From positions 62,001-126,000 of the forward strand of contig NZ_JAQYWB010000002.1 in NCBI RefSeq assembly GCF_030145185.1: a stretch of DNA of 64,000 nucleotides, written 5' to 3'. The stretch comes from Desulfoluna sp. Its GTDB lineage: Bacteria > Desulfobacterota > Desulfobacteria > Desulfobacterales > Desulfolunaceae. The stretch's first letter is position 1, and each line of letters starts with the position of its first letter. Below, piece after piece: positions 1 to 8,762 of the stretch. The translations under genes and the position numbers were made by a program. A model generated the notes under the pieces. The model was not told the DNA's origin. It searched no databases and worked only from the letters and a program-made list of their open reading frames with translations.

Positions 1-541
1 TGGAGACAATCCCCTCGCCCACACGGGCAAGAATCGTATCGGCACCGGCGCCCCCCACCAGGCGATCGAGGTTCGCGCGAACCGTCACCAGAGCCAGGGC
101 TTTCAGCTGAATGCCGTCCTTGGCCATGGCGGCAATTTTCGGGGTCTCGATGACCTTGGGGTTGACACTCATCTGCACGGCTTCGAGCACATCACGTCCG
201 GCCAGGTCAATGGCCGCCGAACGGTTAAACTCCAGCTCGATGTTGGCTTTATCAGCCGCGATAAGGGACTGGACCACACGGGCCAGGTTACCGCCAGCCA
301 GAAAATGGGATTCCAGCATGTCCGTGTCAATATCGATTCCCGCCTTCACGGCCATGATCTTGGATTCAATGATCAGCGGAGCCGGGACCTTCCTGAGCCG
401 CATAAAGACAATGTTCAACATCCCCACATGGGCACCGGAGACCAGGGCCTGAATCCAGAGCTTGATGGCGGAGCCGATGACAAACAGAATCACCAGCACA
501 ATGGCCAAGACGACAAACGTTAAAATCATATTCGGGTTCAT
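1..541 (-). CDS. floA: Flotillin-like protein FloA (partial, N-terminal 180 residues)
   Basis: Reading the minus strand from the ATG at 541 gives an uninterrupted frame that leaves the window at base 1. It begins with one hydrophobic segment (about residues 4-26). A soluble part follows with stretches such as [33 protein letters not shown] and [17 protein letters not shown], which are typical of the FloA (YqfA/UPF0365) family. FloA proteins are membrane-anchored scaffolds of lipid microdomains; the family is about 330 residues, so the C-terminal half is missing here. The gene lies directly downstream of two NfeD genes on the same strand, the usual nfeD-floA operon. Family assignment is firm; the client proteins in this organism are unknown. 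Confidence 0.93.
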   Translation of the reverse strand, partial: MNPNMILTFVVLAIVLVILFVIGSAIKLWIQALVSGAHVGMLNIVFMRLRKVPAPLIIESKIMAVKAGIDIDTDMLESHFLAGGNLARVVQSLIAADKANIELEFNRSAAIDLAGRDVLEAVQMSVNPKVIETPKIAAMAKDGIQLKALALVTVRANLDRLVGGAGADTILARVGEGIVS

Positions 542-661
542 GTATTCTCCTGGGTTACGCGTTATCTAAATGGCCTTCCGCTTCCAAAAGACCGGGTTTC
601 GTCTAAAAACTGCCCACGGTGTCACAGGGGGAGGACCCAAGGGGCACAAAAAAGCCACCTT

Positions 662-1138
662 CTACCCCACCTTTTTGACAATCACGCGGTTGGCGGTGAC
701 GGAGAGTACCCGCAGGGGACTCCCCTTTTCGATGTATTCGCCACGAGTGACCACATCGATGCGTTCGTCACCTAAAAGGGCCACGCCCGATGGGCGCAAA
801 TCGGTCAGGGCACGTCCTTCGAGCCCCACGAAATGATCCAGGCCTTTTTTCTGTGAGGTGGCACCTTCGGATCGTTTCAACTGCTGCTTGAGGGTGATCG
901 GGGAATGTTCCAAGAGTCTGACCCCCAAAAAAATGGCGGCGGGGACCAGGAAGAGGTCGGCAATCAGCAGGGCATAGCCCATCTGGCTGGAAACCTCGGT
1001 AAAGACCATATAGAGAGAGAGACCCAGAAGCGACGCAGCGATGACGGAGATCACCCCAAAAGAGGGAATGAGAAACTCTGCAATGATGGCGGCAGCCCCT
1101 GTGAGTTGCAGGAAAAAAATGGCGAAAGCAAATTTCAT
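662..1138 (-). CDS. Short NfeD-family membrane protein
   Basis: The product has 158 residues. Three hydrophobic segments fill the first ~75 residues. A C-terminal OB-fold-like domain follows (about 95-158), with GLEGRALTDLRPSGVALLGD and the ending NRVIVKKVG, the signature of the NfeD C-terminal domain. It lacks the ClpP-like protease domain of its upstream neighbour, so it is the truncated NfeD class that partners flotillin-like proteins. It starts 18 bases after the stop of the long nfeD gene and precedes floA by about 120 bases. The three are probably co-transcribed and act together at membrane microdomains (inferred from gene order). Confidence 0.9.
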   Translation of the reverse strand: MKFAFAIFFLQLTGAAAIIAEFLIPSFGVISVIAASLLGLSLYMVFTEVSSQMGYALLIADLFLVPAAIFLGVRLLEHSPITLKQQLKRSEGATSQKKGLDHFVGLEGRALTDLRPSGVALLGDERIDVVTRGEYIEKGSPLRVLSVTANRVIVKKVG

Positions 1139-1156
1139 GATCGTGGGTTGACTCCT

Positions 1157-2635
1157 TTAAGAGACAGATTCAGAAGATGGCCCCTTCCAGGCCACAAGGA
1201 TACGATTGCCTTCGACAGCGGTCACCACAACGGGGTCGCTTCGATCTATAAAATCCCCCTGGGTGACCACGTCAAAGGGCTCGCCATGGAATTCCGCCTT
1301 GCCTGCCGGACGAAGGGGGGTGAGAGCGACGCCGTTCTCTCCCACGGCGATCCGAGAGGTCTCCTCGGAATCGGCTTTGGACGCTTTAAGGTCTGCATCC
1401 AGATAGGGTCCGCTCACGCGGCCTGCCATGGCGGGCACAAGATAACGCAAGAGCATGACGGCCATGAGCACGGAGGCCCCGACGGAGATCACCACGGTCA
1501 ACAGGTTGCCCCGGAACAGGGTGCCCTCCCAGGGCAGGGTGGGGTCAGGCAATACGAAATCCTGAAGCGAAAGGATCAGGCCAATCATCACCAGCAGAAA
1601 CCCGCTGATGCCTGCCACCCCGAACCCGGGGAGAATAAAAATCTCCACAATGATCAGCAGCAGGCCCATGACGATAATCAGAATCTCCGCATAAGTGGCG
1701 AGCCCGGCGATATGATGGCCGAAAAGAGCCAGCCCCAGGGCGCTGAGGCCCACGATCCCGAAGATGCCAAATCCCGGGGCCTTGAGTTCGGTGTAGAGAG
1801 CCCCCAGCCCGATCATCATAAGAACAGGGGCGATGGAGAGAATCCAGCCGGAGAGCCCTTCGGACCAGGAGGGGATGACACGCGTCACCGGCAGGGCACC
1901 ATGGCCCATGGCCCCAGCCACCTCGGCGGTGGTTTTTACCGTGGCCCGGGAAAAACCGAACCCCTTGGCTTCCACATCATCCATGGTGAGGAGTTCCCCC
2001 TTGCGCACCACGGTCCGAACGTGTTCGGGCTTCTCCTTCAAGTCCTCGTAGGCCTGCGCTTCCATATAGAGGGTTTTTCCCTCTGCCTCATACGCAACGA
2101 TCTCCAGATCGGCGGTCACCATGGACTCGGCCAGGGATTCGCTGTAGCCGTTTTTTCGGGCCAGCGCCCGGAACTTGGCCCGAAGAGGGGACTGAAATTT
2201 TTCGCCCAGCATTTGGGGACCCTCCTTGCCCACGGCAATGGGGGCACAGTCCCCGATGGTCGTGCCCGGGGCCATGTAGAGGGCATCTGCGGAGAGGGCA
2301 ATCAGGGCACCGGCACTGATCGCCTTGGTTTTCACCCAGGCCACGCTGGGAACCTCAAGGGAGGTAATCGTATCCACAATTTTCAGGGCGGAGTCCACGC
2401 GGCCACCGAAGGTATCCATCTCAAAAATGACGAGGGACGCCCCGTCGGTTTCTTTCACTGCCCGTGCAATGAAGGCGGCCATGGAAGGGGACACCTCCCC
2501 GGAAATGGGAATCAGGCGAATTTCCCCGGCCGTGGCCTGGGCCCCTGCAAGGGGACCACCCACCGGGAGAAACCACGAGAAGAGCACACCGACAAAAAGC
2601 CAGAGCGAAAGAAGAGAGAACGTCGATTTATTCAT
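1157..2635 (-). CDS. Long NfeD protein with ClpP-class serine protease domain
   Basis: The product has 492 residues. An N-terminal signal or anchor segment (about 5-32) leads into a ClpP/crotonase-like domain (about 38-220) with the serine motif KAISAGALIAL and MAPGTTIGDCAPI, matching the Ser-Lys dyad region of NfeD1b proteases. About four membrane helices (250-375) and a C-terminal NfeD OB-fold domain (about 430-485, GVALTPLRPAGKAEF) follow. This is the complete domain order of long NfeD proteins, which cleave membrane-associated substrates near their C termini. It is the first gene of the nfeD-nfeD-floA cluster. Substrates are not known. Confidence 0.93.
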   Translation of the reverse strand: MNKSTFSLLSLWLFVGVLFSWFLPVGGPLAGAQATAGEIRLIPISGEVSPSMAAFIARAVKETDGASLVIFEMDTFGGRVDSALKIVDTITSLEVPSVAWVKTKAISAGALIALSADALYMAPGTTIGDCAPIAVGKEGPQMLGEKFQSPLRAKFRALARKNGYSESLAESMVTADLEIVAYEAEGKTLYMEAQAYEDLKEKPEHVRTVVRKGELLTMDDVEAKGFGFSRATVKTTAEVAGAMGHGALPVTRVIPSWSEGLSGWILSIAPVLMMIGLGALYTELKAPGFGIFGIVGLSALGLALFGHHIAGLATYAEILIIVMGLLLIIVEIFILPGFGVAGISGFLLVMIGLILSLQDFVLPDPTLPWEGTLFRGNLLTVVISVGASVLMAVMLLRYLVPAMAGRVSGPYLDADLKASKADSEETSRIAVGENGVALTPLRPAGKAEFHGEPFDVVTQGDFIDRSDPVVVTAVEGNRILVAWKGPSSESVS

Positions 2636-3115
2636 GGTGATGCCTGGGGTTCAGTTAAAGAGAGCCGCGCCGGGAACCGATACAGGGGAGTCCAAAAAAT
2701 CCATGACCCAAACACACCACGCGATCAAAAAGGATCATCCTGTTCGCCACGGCACATCTGGAAGTGCGTCAGATGACACCTTGTTGACTATTCGTATATA
2801 CAGGAAAAGCTGAAAGCGTGCAAGAACAGGGAACCCGCAACCCTTTCACATCGGGCCAGACGAGTGCATCAAACAAAGTGCGTAGATCCATCAAAATTTT
2901 TCACCTCTCGATGGCGTTTCTTTGGCGTCCCGCTTCTGCTATAGTGCGGCGGTTTATCGTGAAGGCGCCACGGCAGAGCATCCTTATTGAAGCGCCTTAT
3001 CACGTCATTGCTATAGATGTCGGATGACACATCATCGCACCCTAAGGCTTTCTGACGCCTTTGCCCGAGCCCTGGCAAACCCGTCGGAGATCGATGAGAC
3101 GAGGCACAATCAACC
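2636..3115. other. Intergenic region between divergent nfeD and isomerase-like genes
   Basis: No coding frame here looks real. A TTGACT hexamer near 2784 has no good -10 partner on the plus strand. TTGAAG/TATAGA with a 19-base spacer ending near 3017 is a weak promoter candidate for the plus-strand gene at 3116. The region must carry the divergent promoters, but none can be assigned with confidence. No convincing hairpin was seen. Confidence 0.4.
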
Positions 3116-3949
3116 ATGCTGATGGATGAAACAATGCGAACCGCGGCCCAAAAGGTACACGTCAATGTGCCCTACCGCATGCTCGTAGAGGAGAAGGGAC
3201 TTTTCGATCTCTTCCTCTCTCTGACCCTCAATCCCGAGCTGGGAATGGACATCCCCACCCTCGACACCTACGATCTCGCCCACTTTAAAAAAACGGCGGA
3301 AACCTTTCGCCGGGCCGGAGCACGTCTCACGATCCACGGCCCTTTTGAAGGCGTGGACCCGGGTTCAGCGGATGCCACTCTGCGACGCAGCAGCGAAAGG
3401 CACCTTCAACGCCTCACCGACGCTGTGGCCATCATACGGCCGGCAAGCGTGGTCTGTCACACCGGATTTCAACCCAACCAGCAGGACGGGGATTTTTCCG
3501 GCTGGCTGGAAAGAAGCCGCAGGGCCTGGACGGAGCTGGCGGCGTCCTTCGCCGCCTTAGACACCCGCCTTCTCCTGGAAAACGTCCATGAAGGCTCTCC
3601 GGCCGAGATGGCGAGCCTGACCCACGACATCGAGCACCTGGGGCTCTGCCTCGACACGGGCCATCTGAACGCCTACGGCAATGGAGACCTCGCAGGGTGG
3701 GTGCAGACCCTCGGGCCTTTAACCGAAGAGGTACATCTCCATGATAACCACGGAACGGAGGATGAGCACCTGCCCCCTGGCCAGGGAGAAATCGATTTTA
3801 CTCCCTTGTGCTCCCTGACCCGCCGCCGCTCCCTGATCATCACCCTGGAGCCCCACACCCGGGAGGACCTCCCACCGGCTCTGGACTTTCTCCTGCGCCA
3901 CCCCGATCTTCTGCCAAGACAACCCCGAGGGACACGACAATGGTTTTGA
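3116..3949 (+). CDS. Sugar phosphate isomerase/epimerase-like TIM-barrel protein
   Basis: The product has 277 residues and the pattern of the AP-endonuclease-2/xylose isomerase-like TIM barrel. Visible landmarks are RLTIHGPFEGVDPGS near residue 75, SVVCHTGFQ near 117, LLENVHEG near 157, CLDTGHLNAYG near 182 and EVHLHDNHG near 204, where conserved Glu, Asp and His residues usually bind a divalent metal. Family members act on sugars, hydroxyacids or abasic DNA, so the substrate cannot be named. The start is uncertain: ATG codons at 3116, 3122 and 3134 are all possible and none has a strong ribosome-binding site. The gene stands alone upstream of the dsr promoter region. Confidence 0.8.
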   Translation: MLMDETMRTAAQKVHVNVPYRMLVEEKGLFDLFLSLTLNPELGMDIPTLDTYDLAHFKKTAETFRRAGARLTIHGPFEGVDPGSADATLRRSSERHLQRLTDAVAIIRPASVVCHTGFQPNQQDGDFSGWLERSRRAWTELAASFAALDTRLLLENVHEGSPAEMASLTHDIEHLGLCLDTGHLNAYGNGDLAGWVQTLGPLTEEVHLHDNHGTEDEHLPPGQGEIDFTPLCSLTRRRSLIITLEPHTREDLPPALDFLLRHPDLLPRQPRGTRQWF

Positions 3950-4124
3950 TATGACTGAGTTACCCCATGGTCTGAGGAGAACAAACCACGAATTCTGAAG
4001 ACGGAAATACTATCGAAACATGGAGGGGTATCAAAAAAAGCCCCCCCTCGTTACTTCGATGAGAGATAAACGTAATATCCTTTAACAAAGCATACTTCAG
4101 CCCTGTTTGCAGGGAAAGTAGTTC

Positions 4125-4154
4125 TTGACACTAAAACGGAAATTGATCTATATC
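4125..4154 (+). promoter_or_regulatory. Sigma-70-like promoter of the dsr operon
   Basis: TTGACA at 4125-4130 and TATATC at 4149-4154 are separated by 18 bases, in an AT-rich stretch upstream of the RsbRD-dsrMKJOP genes. The -35 hexamer is a perfect match. The leader to the ATG at 4255 would be about 95 bases. An FNR-type palindrome overlaps the -10 element. Pattern evidence only. Confidence 0.55.
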
Positions 4155-4157
4155 AAT
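4142..4157. promoter_or_regulatory. FNR/CRP-family binding site upstream of dsr operon
   Basis: ATTGATCTATATCAAT contains a perfect TTGAT-N4-ATCAA, the FNR consensus. Its centre is at 4149.5. For the TTGACA/TATATC promoter it would cover the -10 and act as a repressor site. A TATTAA at 4185-4190 would instead place it about 47 bases upstream of a start near 4197, close to a class II activator position. Which regulator binds is unknown. Confidence 0.55.
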
Positions 4158-4254
4158 CGTTTAAACTTAAAAATTTTTGTTTTGTATTAAGTGACTGTTA
4201 CCAATGAAATTCTAAGGAAAACCCACGCTCGCAATCAGGTGGGAACGAGGAACC

Positions 4255-4857
4255 ATGGGTATTTATAAACACCTCGACAGCCATGCCAAAGAGATTGTCA
4301 AAGCATGGAACGCCCGTTTTGCGGGCAGCTACCCCTCAGAAGGCGGCCGATTCATCATGAAGGAGAAAGACCCCTTCAACAATCCCATCGGCGCCATGGC
4401 CCAGAAAGCGTTCACTGAAGTTTTCGCCATTCTGTCCCAGAAAAGCGAACCGGATCCCGAGGCGCTTCGCGCCAAAATCGATCCCATCATCCGTCTGAGG
4501 GCCGTCCAGACCTTTATTCCCAGTGAAGGCGTTGCCTTTATTTTCCCACTGAAAGACGTGGTCCGAGACGCACTGAAAAAAGAGGTCAAAGAGGGCATGG
4601 TGTCCCAAAAAGATCTCGACGCATTTTACAACCGGGTGGACCAGCTCAGCCTGTGGGCCTTCGATGTTTACATGGCCTGCCGTGAGCAGATCTATCGGCT
4701 GCGCGCAAGCGACGTGCGCACCAGAACCCTCAATGTGTTGAAAAACAAGGGTATATTGTGTGAGGTTCCCGAAGTCGGGACCGAAATTTTACCACATGAT
4801 GTTTATAAAAACGGGGGCTTTGAAAAATCGGATGAAGATCCGGATCGAGGGCTGTAG
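4255..4857 (+). CDS. RsbRD N-terminal domain protein, first gene of dsr operon
   Basis: The product has 200 residues and no membrane segment. An all-helical domain covers about residues 8-150: an opening region with IVKAWNARFAGSYP, then NPIGAMAQKAFTEVFAIL and RLRAVQTFIPSEGVAFIFPLK. This is the RsbRD N-terminal fold (globin-like sensor domain of RsbR-type co-antagonists). The STAS partner domain of true RsbR proteins is absent. The ATG follows GGGAACGAGG. Genes of this type are found just upstream of dsrM in several sulfate reducers, and here the gap to dsrM is about 120 bases. A sensing or assembly role for the Dsr membrane complex is inferred from position only. Confidence 0.82.
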   Translation: MGIYKHLDSHAKEIVKAWNARFAGSYPSEGGRFIMKEKDPFNNPIGAMAQKAFTEVFAILSQKSEPDPEALRAKIDPIIRLRAVQTFIPSEGVAFIFPLKDVVRDALKKEVKEGMVSQKDLDAFYNRVDQLSLWAFDVYMACREQIYRLRASDVRTRTLNVLKNKGILCEVPEVGTEILPHDVYKNGGFEKSDEDPDRGL

Positions 4858-4976
4858 GACGGTCGCATGACAGCCATAGGGAGAGTTGCCGGCTCACCCG
4901 ATGCTGTGTCCGTCTTTTACAAACTTTCAATTCGGGTGCATTCGTTTAATCAAGCACCAAAGGGTGAGGAAAAGGT

Positions 4977-5975
4977 ATGAACGTTAATATTGTGTTGTCC
5001 CTGGTAGCGGTCGTTGTGCTGGGTGCACTCGCCTTTCTGGGCGGCAGTGCGCCTGCGCTACAGGGGGTGTTTGGGATCCTGATACCCTACATCGCCTTCG
5101 TCATGTTCCTGGGCGGTTTTATCTGGCGTATCATGAAATGGGCCAAGTCACCGGTGCCCTTTCGTATTCCGACCACCTGCGGTCAGCAGAAATCATTGTC
5201 ATGGATCAAGCATGACAAGATTGAAAACCCGACCACTGGAATCGGTGTCGTGATCCGAATGGCCTTGGAGATCCTAACTTTCAGATCTCTGTTCCGGAAC
5301 ACCAAAGCCAAAATTATAGGGGACAGGATCTCTTATGAATTAGAACTCTGGCTCTGGCTTTTTGCCCTGGTCTTTCATTACAGCTTTCTGGCCGTGCTGG
5401 TCCGTCACATGCGCTTCTTTTTAGAGCCTGTGCCTGTCTGCATCACATTCCTGGAAGCGGTCGACGGTTTTTTCCAGATCGGGCTTCCCATCGTGCTGAT
5501 GTCCGGCGTACTCCTCTTTGCCGCGGTGGCTTTTCTTTTCTTACGAAGGATTGCAACGCCCACCCTTCGGTACGCCTCCCTTGCCGCCGATTACTTCCCC
5601 CTCTTCCTGATTATGACGATCGCAGGCACCGGCATGTATATGCGGTACTTCCTGAGGGTGGACGTTGTGGCCGTCAAAGAGCTTACCATGGGCCTGGCGA
5701 CTCTGCATCCTTCCATTCCGGCCAACATTGACCCCTTCCTTTTCGTGCATCTGTTTCTCGTATGCGTTCTGTTCGTATACTTCCCCTTCAGCAAGCTGAT
5801 GCATGCCGGTGGTATTTTCTTTTCTCCCACCCGGAACATGGCCAACAACAGCCGAATCAAGAGACACATCAACCCCTGGAACCCCGATCTACCCTTCGTG
5901 ACCTATGAAAAATATGAAAATGCCTTCAGAGAAAAAATGATCGAAGCGGGTATCCCAGTGGAAAAGGAGTCATAA
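4977..5975 (+). CDS. dsrM: DsrM, cytochrome b subunit of DsrMKJOP complex
   Basis: The product has 332 residues with about six membrane helices (near 5-25, 30-50, 120-145, 165-190, 200-225 and 248-275). Histidines lie in or near helices (FHYSF, VRHMRFF, FVHLFL, KLMHAGG) and are candidate ligands for two b-type hemes. It resembles the NarI-like membrane subunits of respiratory enzymes. DsrM exchanges electrons between menaquinol and the cytoplasmic DsrK. The ATG follows GAGGAAAAGG. The ribosome-binding site of dsrK (AAAAGGAG) lies inside the last codons of this gene, so the two are tightly coupled. Confidence 0.96.
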   Translation: MNVNIVLSLVAVVVLGALAFLGGSAPALQGVFGILIPYIAFVMFLGGFIWRIMKWAKSPVPFRIPTTCGQQKSLSWIKHDKIENPTTGIGVVIRMALEILTFRSLFRNTKAKIIGDRISYELELWLWLFALVFHYSFLAVLVRHMRFFLEPVPVCITFLEAVDGFFQIGLPIVLMSGVLLFAAVAFLFLRRIATPTLRYASLAADYFPLFLIMTIAGTGMYMRYFLRVDVVAVKELTMGLATLHPSIPANIDPFLFVHLFLVCVLFVYFPFSKLMHAGGIFFSPTRNMANNSRIKRHINPWNPDLPFVTYEKYENAFREKMIEAGIPVEKES

Positions 5976-5978
5976 ATC

Positions 5979-7592
5979 GTGGACATCAAACCAGAAGAGA
6001 TGATCAAGATACACAACCCGATCCCGAAGAAGTCGTGGATGGATACGCCACCGGATTTGTCCGAAGGCAAGTTCTGCTATCCCGCCAAGGCGAAGACTAT
6101 GGAATACTTGGGGATTCCCAACGCACGAGACTGGTCTCCTGCCGACGAAGACTGGAAGCTTCCTGAAAACTGGCAGCAGATCATTCATGAAGGTTTCAAG
6201 GATCGCCTCGACAAATACCGTTCCCTGAAAGTGTTCATGGATATTTGTGTCCGCTGCGGCGCCTGCGCCGATAAATGTCACTTTTTCATCGGCTCGGGCG
6301 ACCCCAAGAACATGCCGTTCCTTCGGGCCGAGCTGCTCCGAAGCATCTACCGAAACGACTTCACCGCCCTGGGCAAGCTCCTCGGTAAAATCGGCGGTGC
6401 CCGCAAAATCACCCCCACGGTCATCAAGGAGTGGTTCTCCTATTTCTACCAGTGCACCGAATGCCGCAGGTGTTCCGTCTTCTGCCCCTATGGCATCGAC
6501 ACCGCAGAGGTCACCATGATGGGCCGCGAGCTTCTCAGCCTCCTCGGCATCAACATCAACTGGATCTCGGATCCCGTGGCCAACTGTTCCAAAACCGGGA
6601 ACCACCTGGGCATCCAACCCCAGAACTTCAAAGAGATCGTCGAGTTCTTCTGCGAAGACATTGAAGAGATCTCCGGCATCAAGATCAACCCCAGCTTCAA
6701 CCGAAAAGGCGCAGAGATTCTCTTTGTCACGCCTTCAGGGGATGCCTTTGCCGATCCCGGTACCTACACCTTTATGGGGTACCTGATGCTCTTCGAGCAC
6801 ATCGGCCTGGACTACACCCTTTCCACCTATGCCTCCGAGGGCGGCAACTTCGGTCTCTTCACCTCCTCGGACCAAATGAAGAAGCTCAACGCCAAGATGT
6901 ACCACGAAGCCGAACGCCTGGGCGTTAAGTACATCCTCGGCGGCGAGTGCGGTCACATGTGGCGCGTCGTCAACCAGTACATGGGGACGATGAACGGACC
7001 GGCGAACTTCCTGGAGGTTCCCAAGAACCCCATCACCGGCACGGTATTTGAAAACTCCGCGTCCACGAAGATGGTTCACATCGCTGAGTTCACCGCCGAC
7101 CTCATCAAGCACAACAAGCTCAAGCTCGACCCGAGCCGTAACGATCACCTCAACGTGACCTGGCACGACTCCTGTAACCCGGCCCGAGCCATGGGGATCC
7201 TGGACGAGCCCCGTTATGTGCTGAAAAGCGTCTGCAACAACTTTCATGAAATGCCGGTCAACACCATCCGTGAGCAGACCTTCTGCTGCGGCTCCGGTGC
7301 AGGCCTCAATACCGAAGAGATCATGGAACAGCGCCTTCGTGGCGGCCTGCCCCGTGCCAACGCGGTCAAGTACGTCCACGAGAAGTACGGCGTCAACTCC
7401 CTGGCCTGTATGTGCGCCATCGACCGGGCGGCCCTGCCCCCCCTGATGGATTACTGGGTACCTGGTGTCGATGTCACGGGTCTCCACGAGCTGGTGGGCA
7501 ACGCCCTGGTCATGGATGGTGAGAAAGAACGAACCTTAAACCTGAGGTTAGAGGATTTACCTGGAGCGGAGGGTGATTCTGATGAAAGATAA
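5979..7592 (+). CDS. dsrK: DsrK, HdrD-like iron-sulfur subunit of DsrMKJOP
   Basis: The product has 537 residues. Two ferredoxin-type clusters are visible: CVRCGACADKC near residue 90 and CTECRRCSVFCPYG near 159. The CCG-type half sites HDSCNPAR (about 396) and FCCGSGAGLN (about 435) build the noncubane cluster shared with heterodisulfide reductase HdrD. The protein is cytoplasmic and is thought to reduce the DsrC trisulfide made by sulfite reductase. The start is GTG at 5979, only 3 bases after the dsrM stop, with AAAAGGAG 8 bases upstream. The end overlaps dsrJ by 11 bases. No dsrC is present in the window. Confidence 0.97.
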   Translation: MDIKPEEMIKIHNPIPKKSWMDTPPDLSEGKFCYPAKAKTMEYLGIPNARDWSPADEDWKLPENWQQIIHEGFKDRLDKYRSLKVFMDICVRCGACADKCHFFIGSGDPKNMPFLRAELLRSIYRNDFTALGKLLGKIGGARKITPTVIKEWFSYFYQCTECRRCSVFCPYGIDTAEVTMMGRELLSLLGININWISDPVANCSKTGNHLGIQPQNFKEIVEFFCEDIEEISGIKINPSFNRKGAEILFVTPSGDAFADPGTYTFMGYLMLFEHIGLDYTLSTYASEGGNFGLFTSSDQMKKLNAKMYHEAERLGVKYILGGECGHMWRVVNQYMGTMNGPANFLEVPKNPITGTVFENSASTKMVHIAEFTADLIKHNKLKLDPSRNDHLNVTWHDSCNPARAMGILDEPRYVLKSVCNNFHEMPVNTIREQTFCCGSGAGLNTEEIMEQRLRGGLPRANAVKYVHEKYGVNSLACMCAIDRAALPPLMDYWVPGVDVTGLHELVGNALVMDGEKERTLNLRLEDLPGAEGDSDER

Positions 7593-7965
7593 AGGCAAAA
7601 TAATAGCCGGGGTGGCCATCTTCGCCGCCCTGGTTTCCTTCCCGTTCTGGTACAACACGGGAACGGCCAAACCTGCACCGGAGCTGATCCTCGCGCCGGA
7701 AGCCAAAGCGGCTGTGACATGTATCCTCCCCAAAGACCAGATGGCCAAGGAGCACATGCAGCTCCTCGACGGCTGGAGAAACTCGGTGGTTCGTGAAGGC
7801 CAGCGCGTCTATGTGGCGGAAGACGGCAAAAAGTACGACATGAGCCTGTCCAACACCTGCCTGGAGTGTCACACCAACAAGGCGGATTTCTGCGACAAGT
7901 GCCATGATTACGCCGCTGTTAACCCCTACTGCTGGGATTGCCACGTGAATCCGAAGGAGAAGTAG
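7582..7965 (+). CDS. dsrJ: DsrJ, triheme cytochrome c of DsrMKJOP
   Basis: The product has 127 residues from the ATG at 7582, which sits 8 bases after GGAGGG; an upstream GTG at 7573 would fall inside that ribosome-binding site. One N-terminal helix (about 6-23) is a signal or anchor. Three heme c motifs follow: CLECH, CDKCH and CWDCH. A lone cysteine at residue 47 (AVTCILP) matches by position the Cys46 of Allochromatium DsrJ, a reported axial ligand of a His/Cys heme. The protein faces the periplasm and passes electrons within the complex. It overlaps dsrK and is followed 2 bases later by dsrO. Confidence 0.95.
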   Translation: MKDKGKIIAGVAIFAALVSFPFWYNTGTAKPAPELILAPEAKAAVTCILPKDQMAKEHMQLLDGWRNSVVREGQRVYVAEDGKKYDMSLSNTCLECHTNKADFCDKCHDYAAVNPYCWDCHVNPKEK

Positions 7966-7967
7966 TG

Positions 7968-8750
7968 ATGAAAGAAAGCAGAAGAAGCTTCCTGAAGATC
8001 GCTGGAGTATCCGCACTGGGCGTGACAGCAGCGTCCAACGCCCACGCCATTGGCGAATACTTCATCCCTTCAGAGCAAGCCATTAAAGACCAGAAAGTCA
8101 GCACGGCAGACCGATGGGGCATGGTCATCGATACCCGTAAGCTCACCCATGAGCTGAACGAGAAAATCGCCAAGTCATGCCACCTGAACCACAACGTGCC
8201 CACCCTTGAGAACAAAAACCACGAGATCAAGTGGATCTGGGAAGAGCACTACGAGCACGCCTTTACACAGCAGCCGAATGAGTTCCAGGCGGAGGAGACA
8301 GCCCACGCCCCCATCCTGACTCTGTGTAACCACTGCGACAACCCTCCCTGCGTCCAGGCCTGCCCCACCAAGGCGACCTTCCAGCGGGAAGACGGTATCG
8401 TTCTCATGGACTTCCACCGCTGCATCGGCTGCCGCTTCTGCATGGCTGCCTGCCCCTATGGTTCCCGAAGCTTTAACTTCAGGGATCCCCGGGATGCAAT
8501 GGAGGATGGAAAACCCACCAACCCCGAGTTCCCCACCCGCACCAAGGGTGTCGTGGAGAAGTGTAACTTCTGCGCGGAAAGACTGGCCGTTGGCAAGGAT
8601 CCCTACTGCGTAGAGGCCTCTGAGGGCGCCCTCGTCTTCGGTGACCTCTCCGATGAAAATTCAGAAATTCGGAAAGTCCTGAAAGAGAACTACACCATTC
8701 GGCGAAAGGCCAGTCTTGGTACCGGGCCTTCGGTCTTTTACATCGTTTAA
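7968..8750 (+). CDS. dsrO: DsrO, periplasmic iron-sulfur subunit with Tat signal
   Basis: The product has 260 residues. The chosen ATG at 7968 follows AAGGAGA by 7 bases and exposes a twin-arginine signal (SRRSFLK) with a short hydrophobic stretch ending near NAHA, so export is folded, via Tat. Cysteine groups CNHCDNPPCVQACP, CIGCRFCMAACPYG and CNFCAERL...YC resemble the NrfC/HybA class of [4Fe-4S] proteins. DsrO hands electrons between the cytochrome DsrJ and the membrane subunit DsrP. It is placed between both in the operon with gaps of 2 and 12 bases. Confidence 0.95.
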   Translation: MKESRRSFLKIAGVSALGVTAASNAHAIGEYFIPSEQAIKDQKVSTADRWGMVIDTRKLTHELNEKIAKSCHLNHNVPTLENKNHEIKWIWEEHYEHAFTQQPNEFQAEETAHAPILTLCNHCDNPPCVQACPTKATFQREDGIVLMDFHRCIGCRFCMAACPYGSRSFNFRDPRDAMEDGKPTNPEFPTRTKGVVEKCNFCAERLAVGKDPYCVEASEGALVFGDLSDENSEIRKVLKENYTIRRKASLGTGPSVFYIV

Positions 8751-8762
8751 CGGGAGGTCATC

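Noticed and set aside
905-2776. 623-codon plus-strand open frame
   Set aside because: It is antisense to both nfeD genes and has a composition typical of shadows (His, Gly, Gln rich).
4023-4050. GAGGGG/CCCCTC inverted repeat after the isomerase-like gene
   Set aside because: The loop is long and unpaired and no T-run follows, so it is not convincing as a terminator.
7938-7967. Longer start of dsrO at 7938
   Set aside because: It lies inside dsrJ, has no ribosome-binding site and would bury the twin-arginine signal; the ATG at 7968 has AAGGAGA at good spacing.
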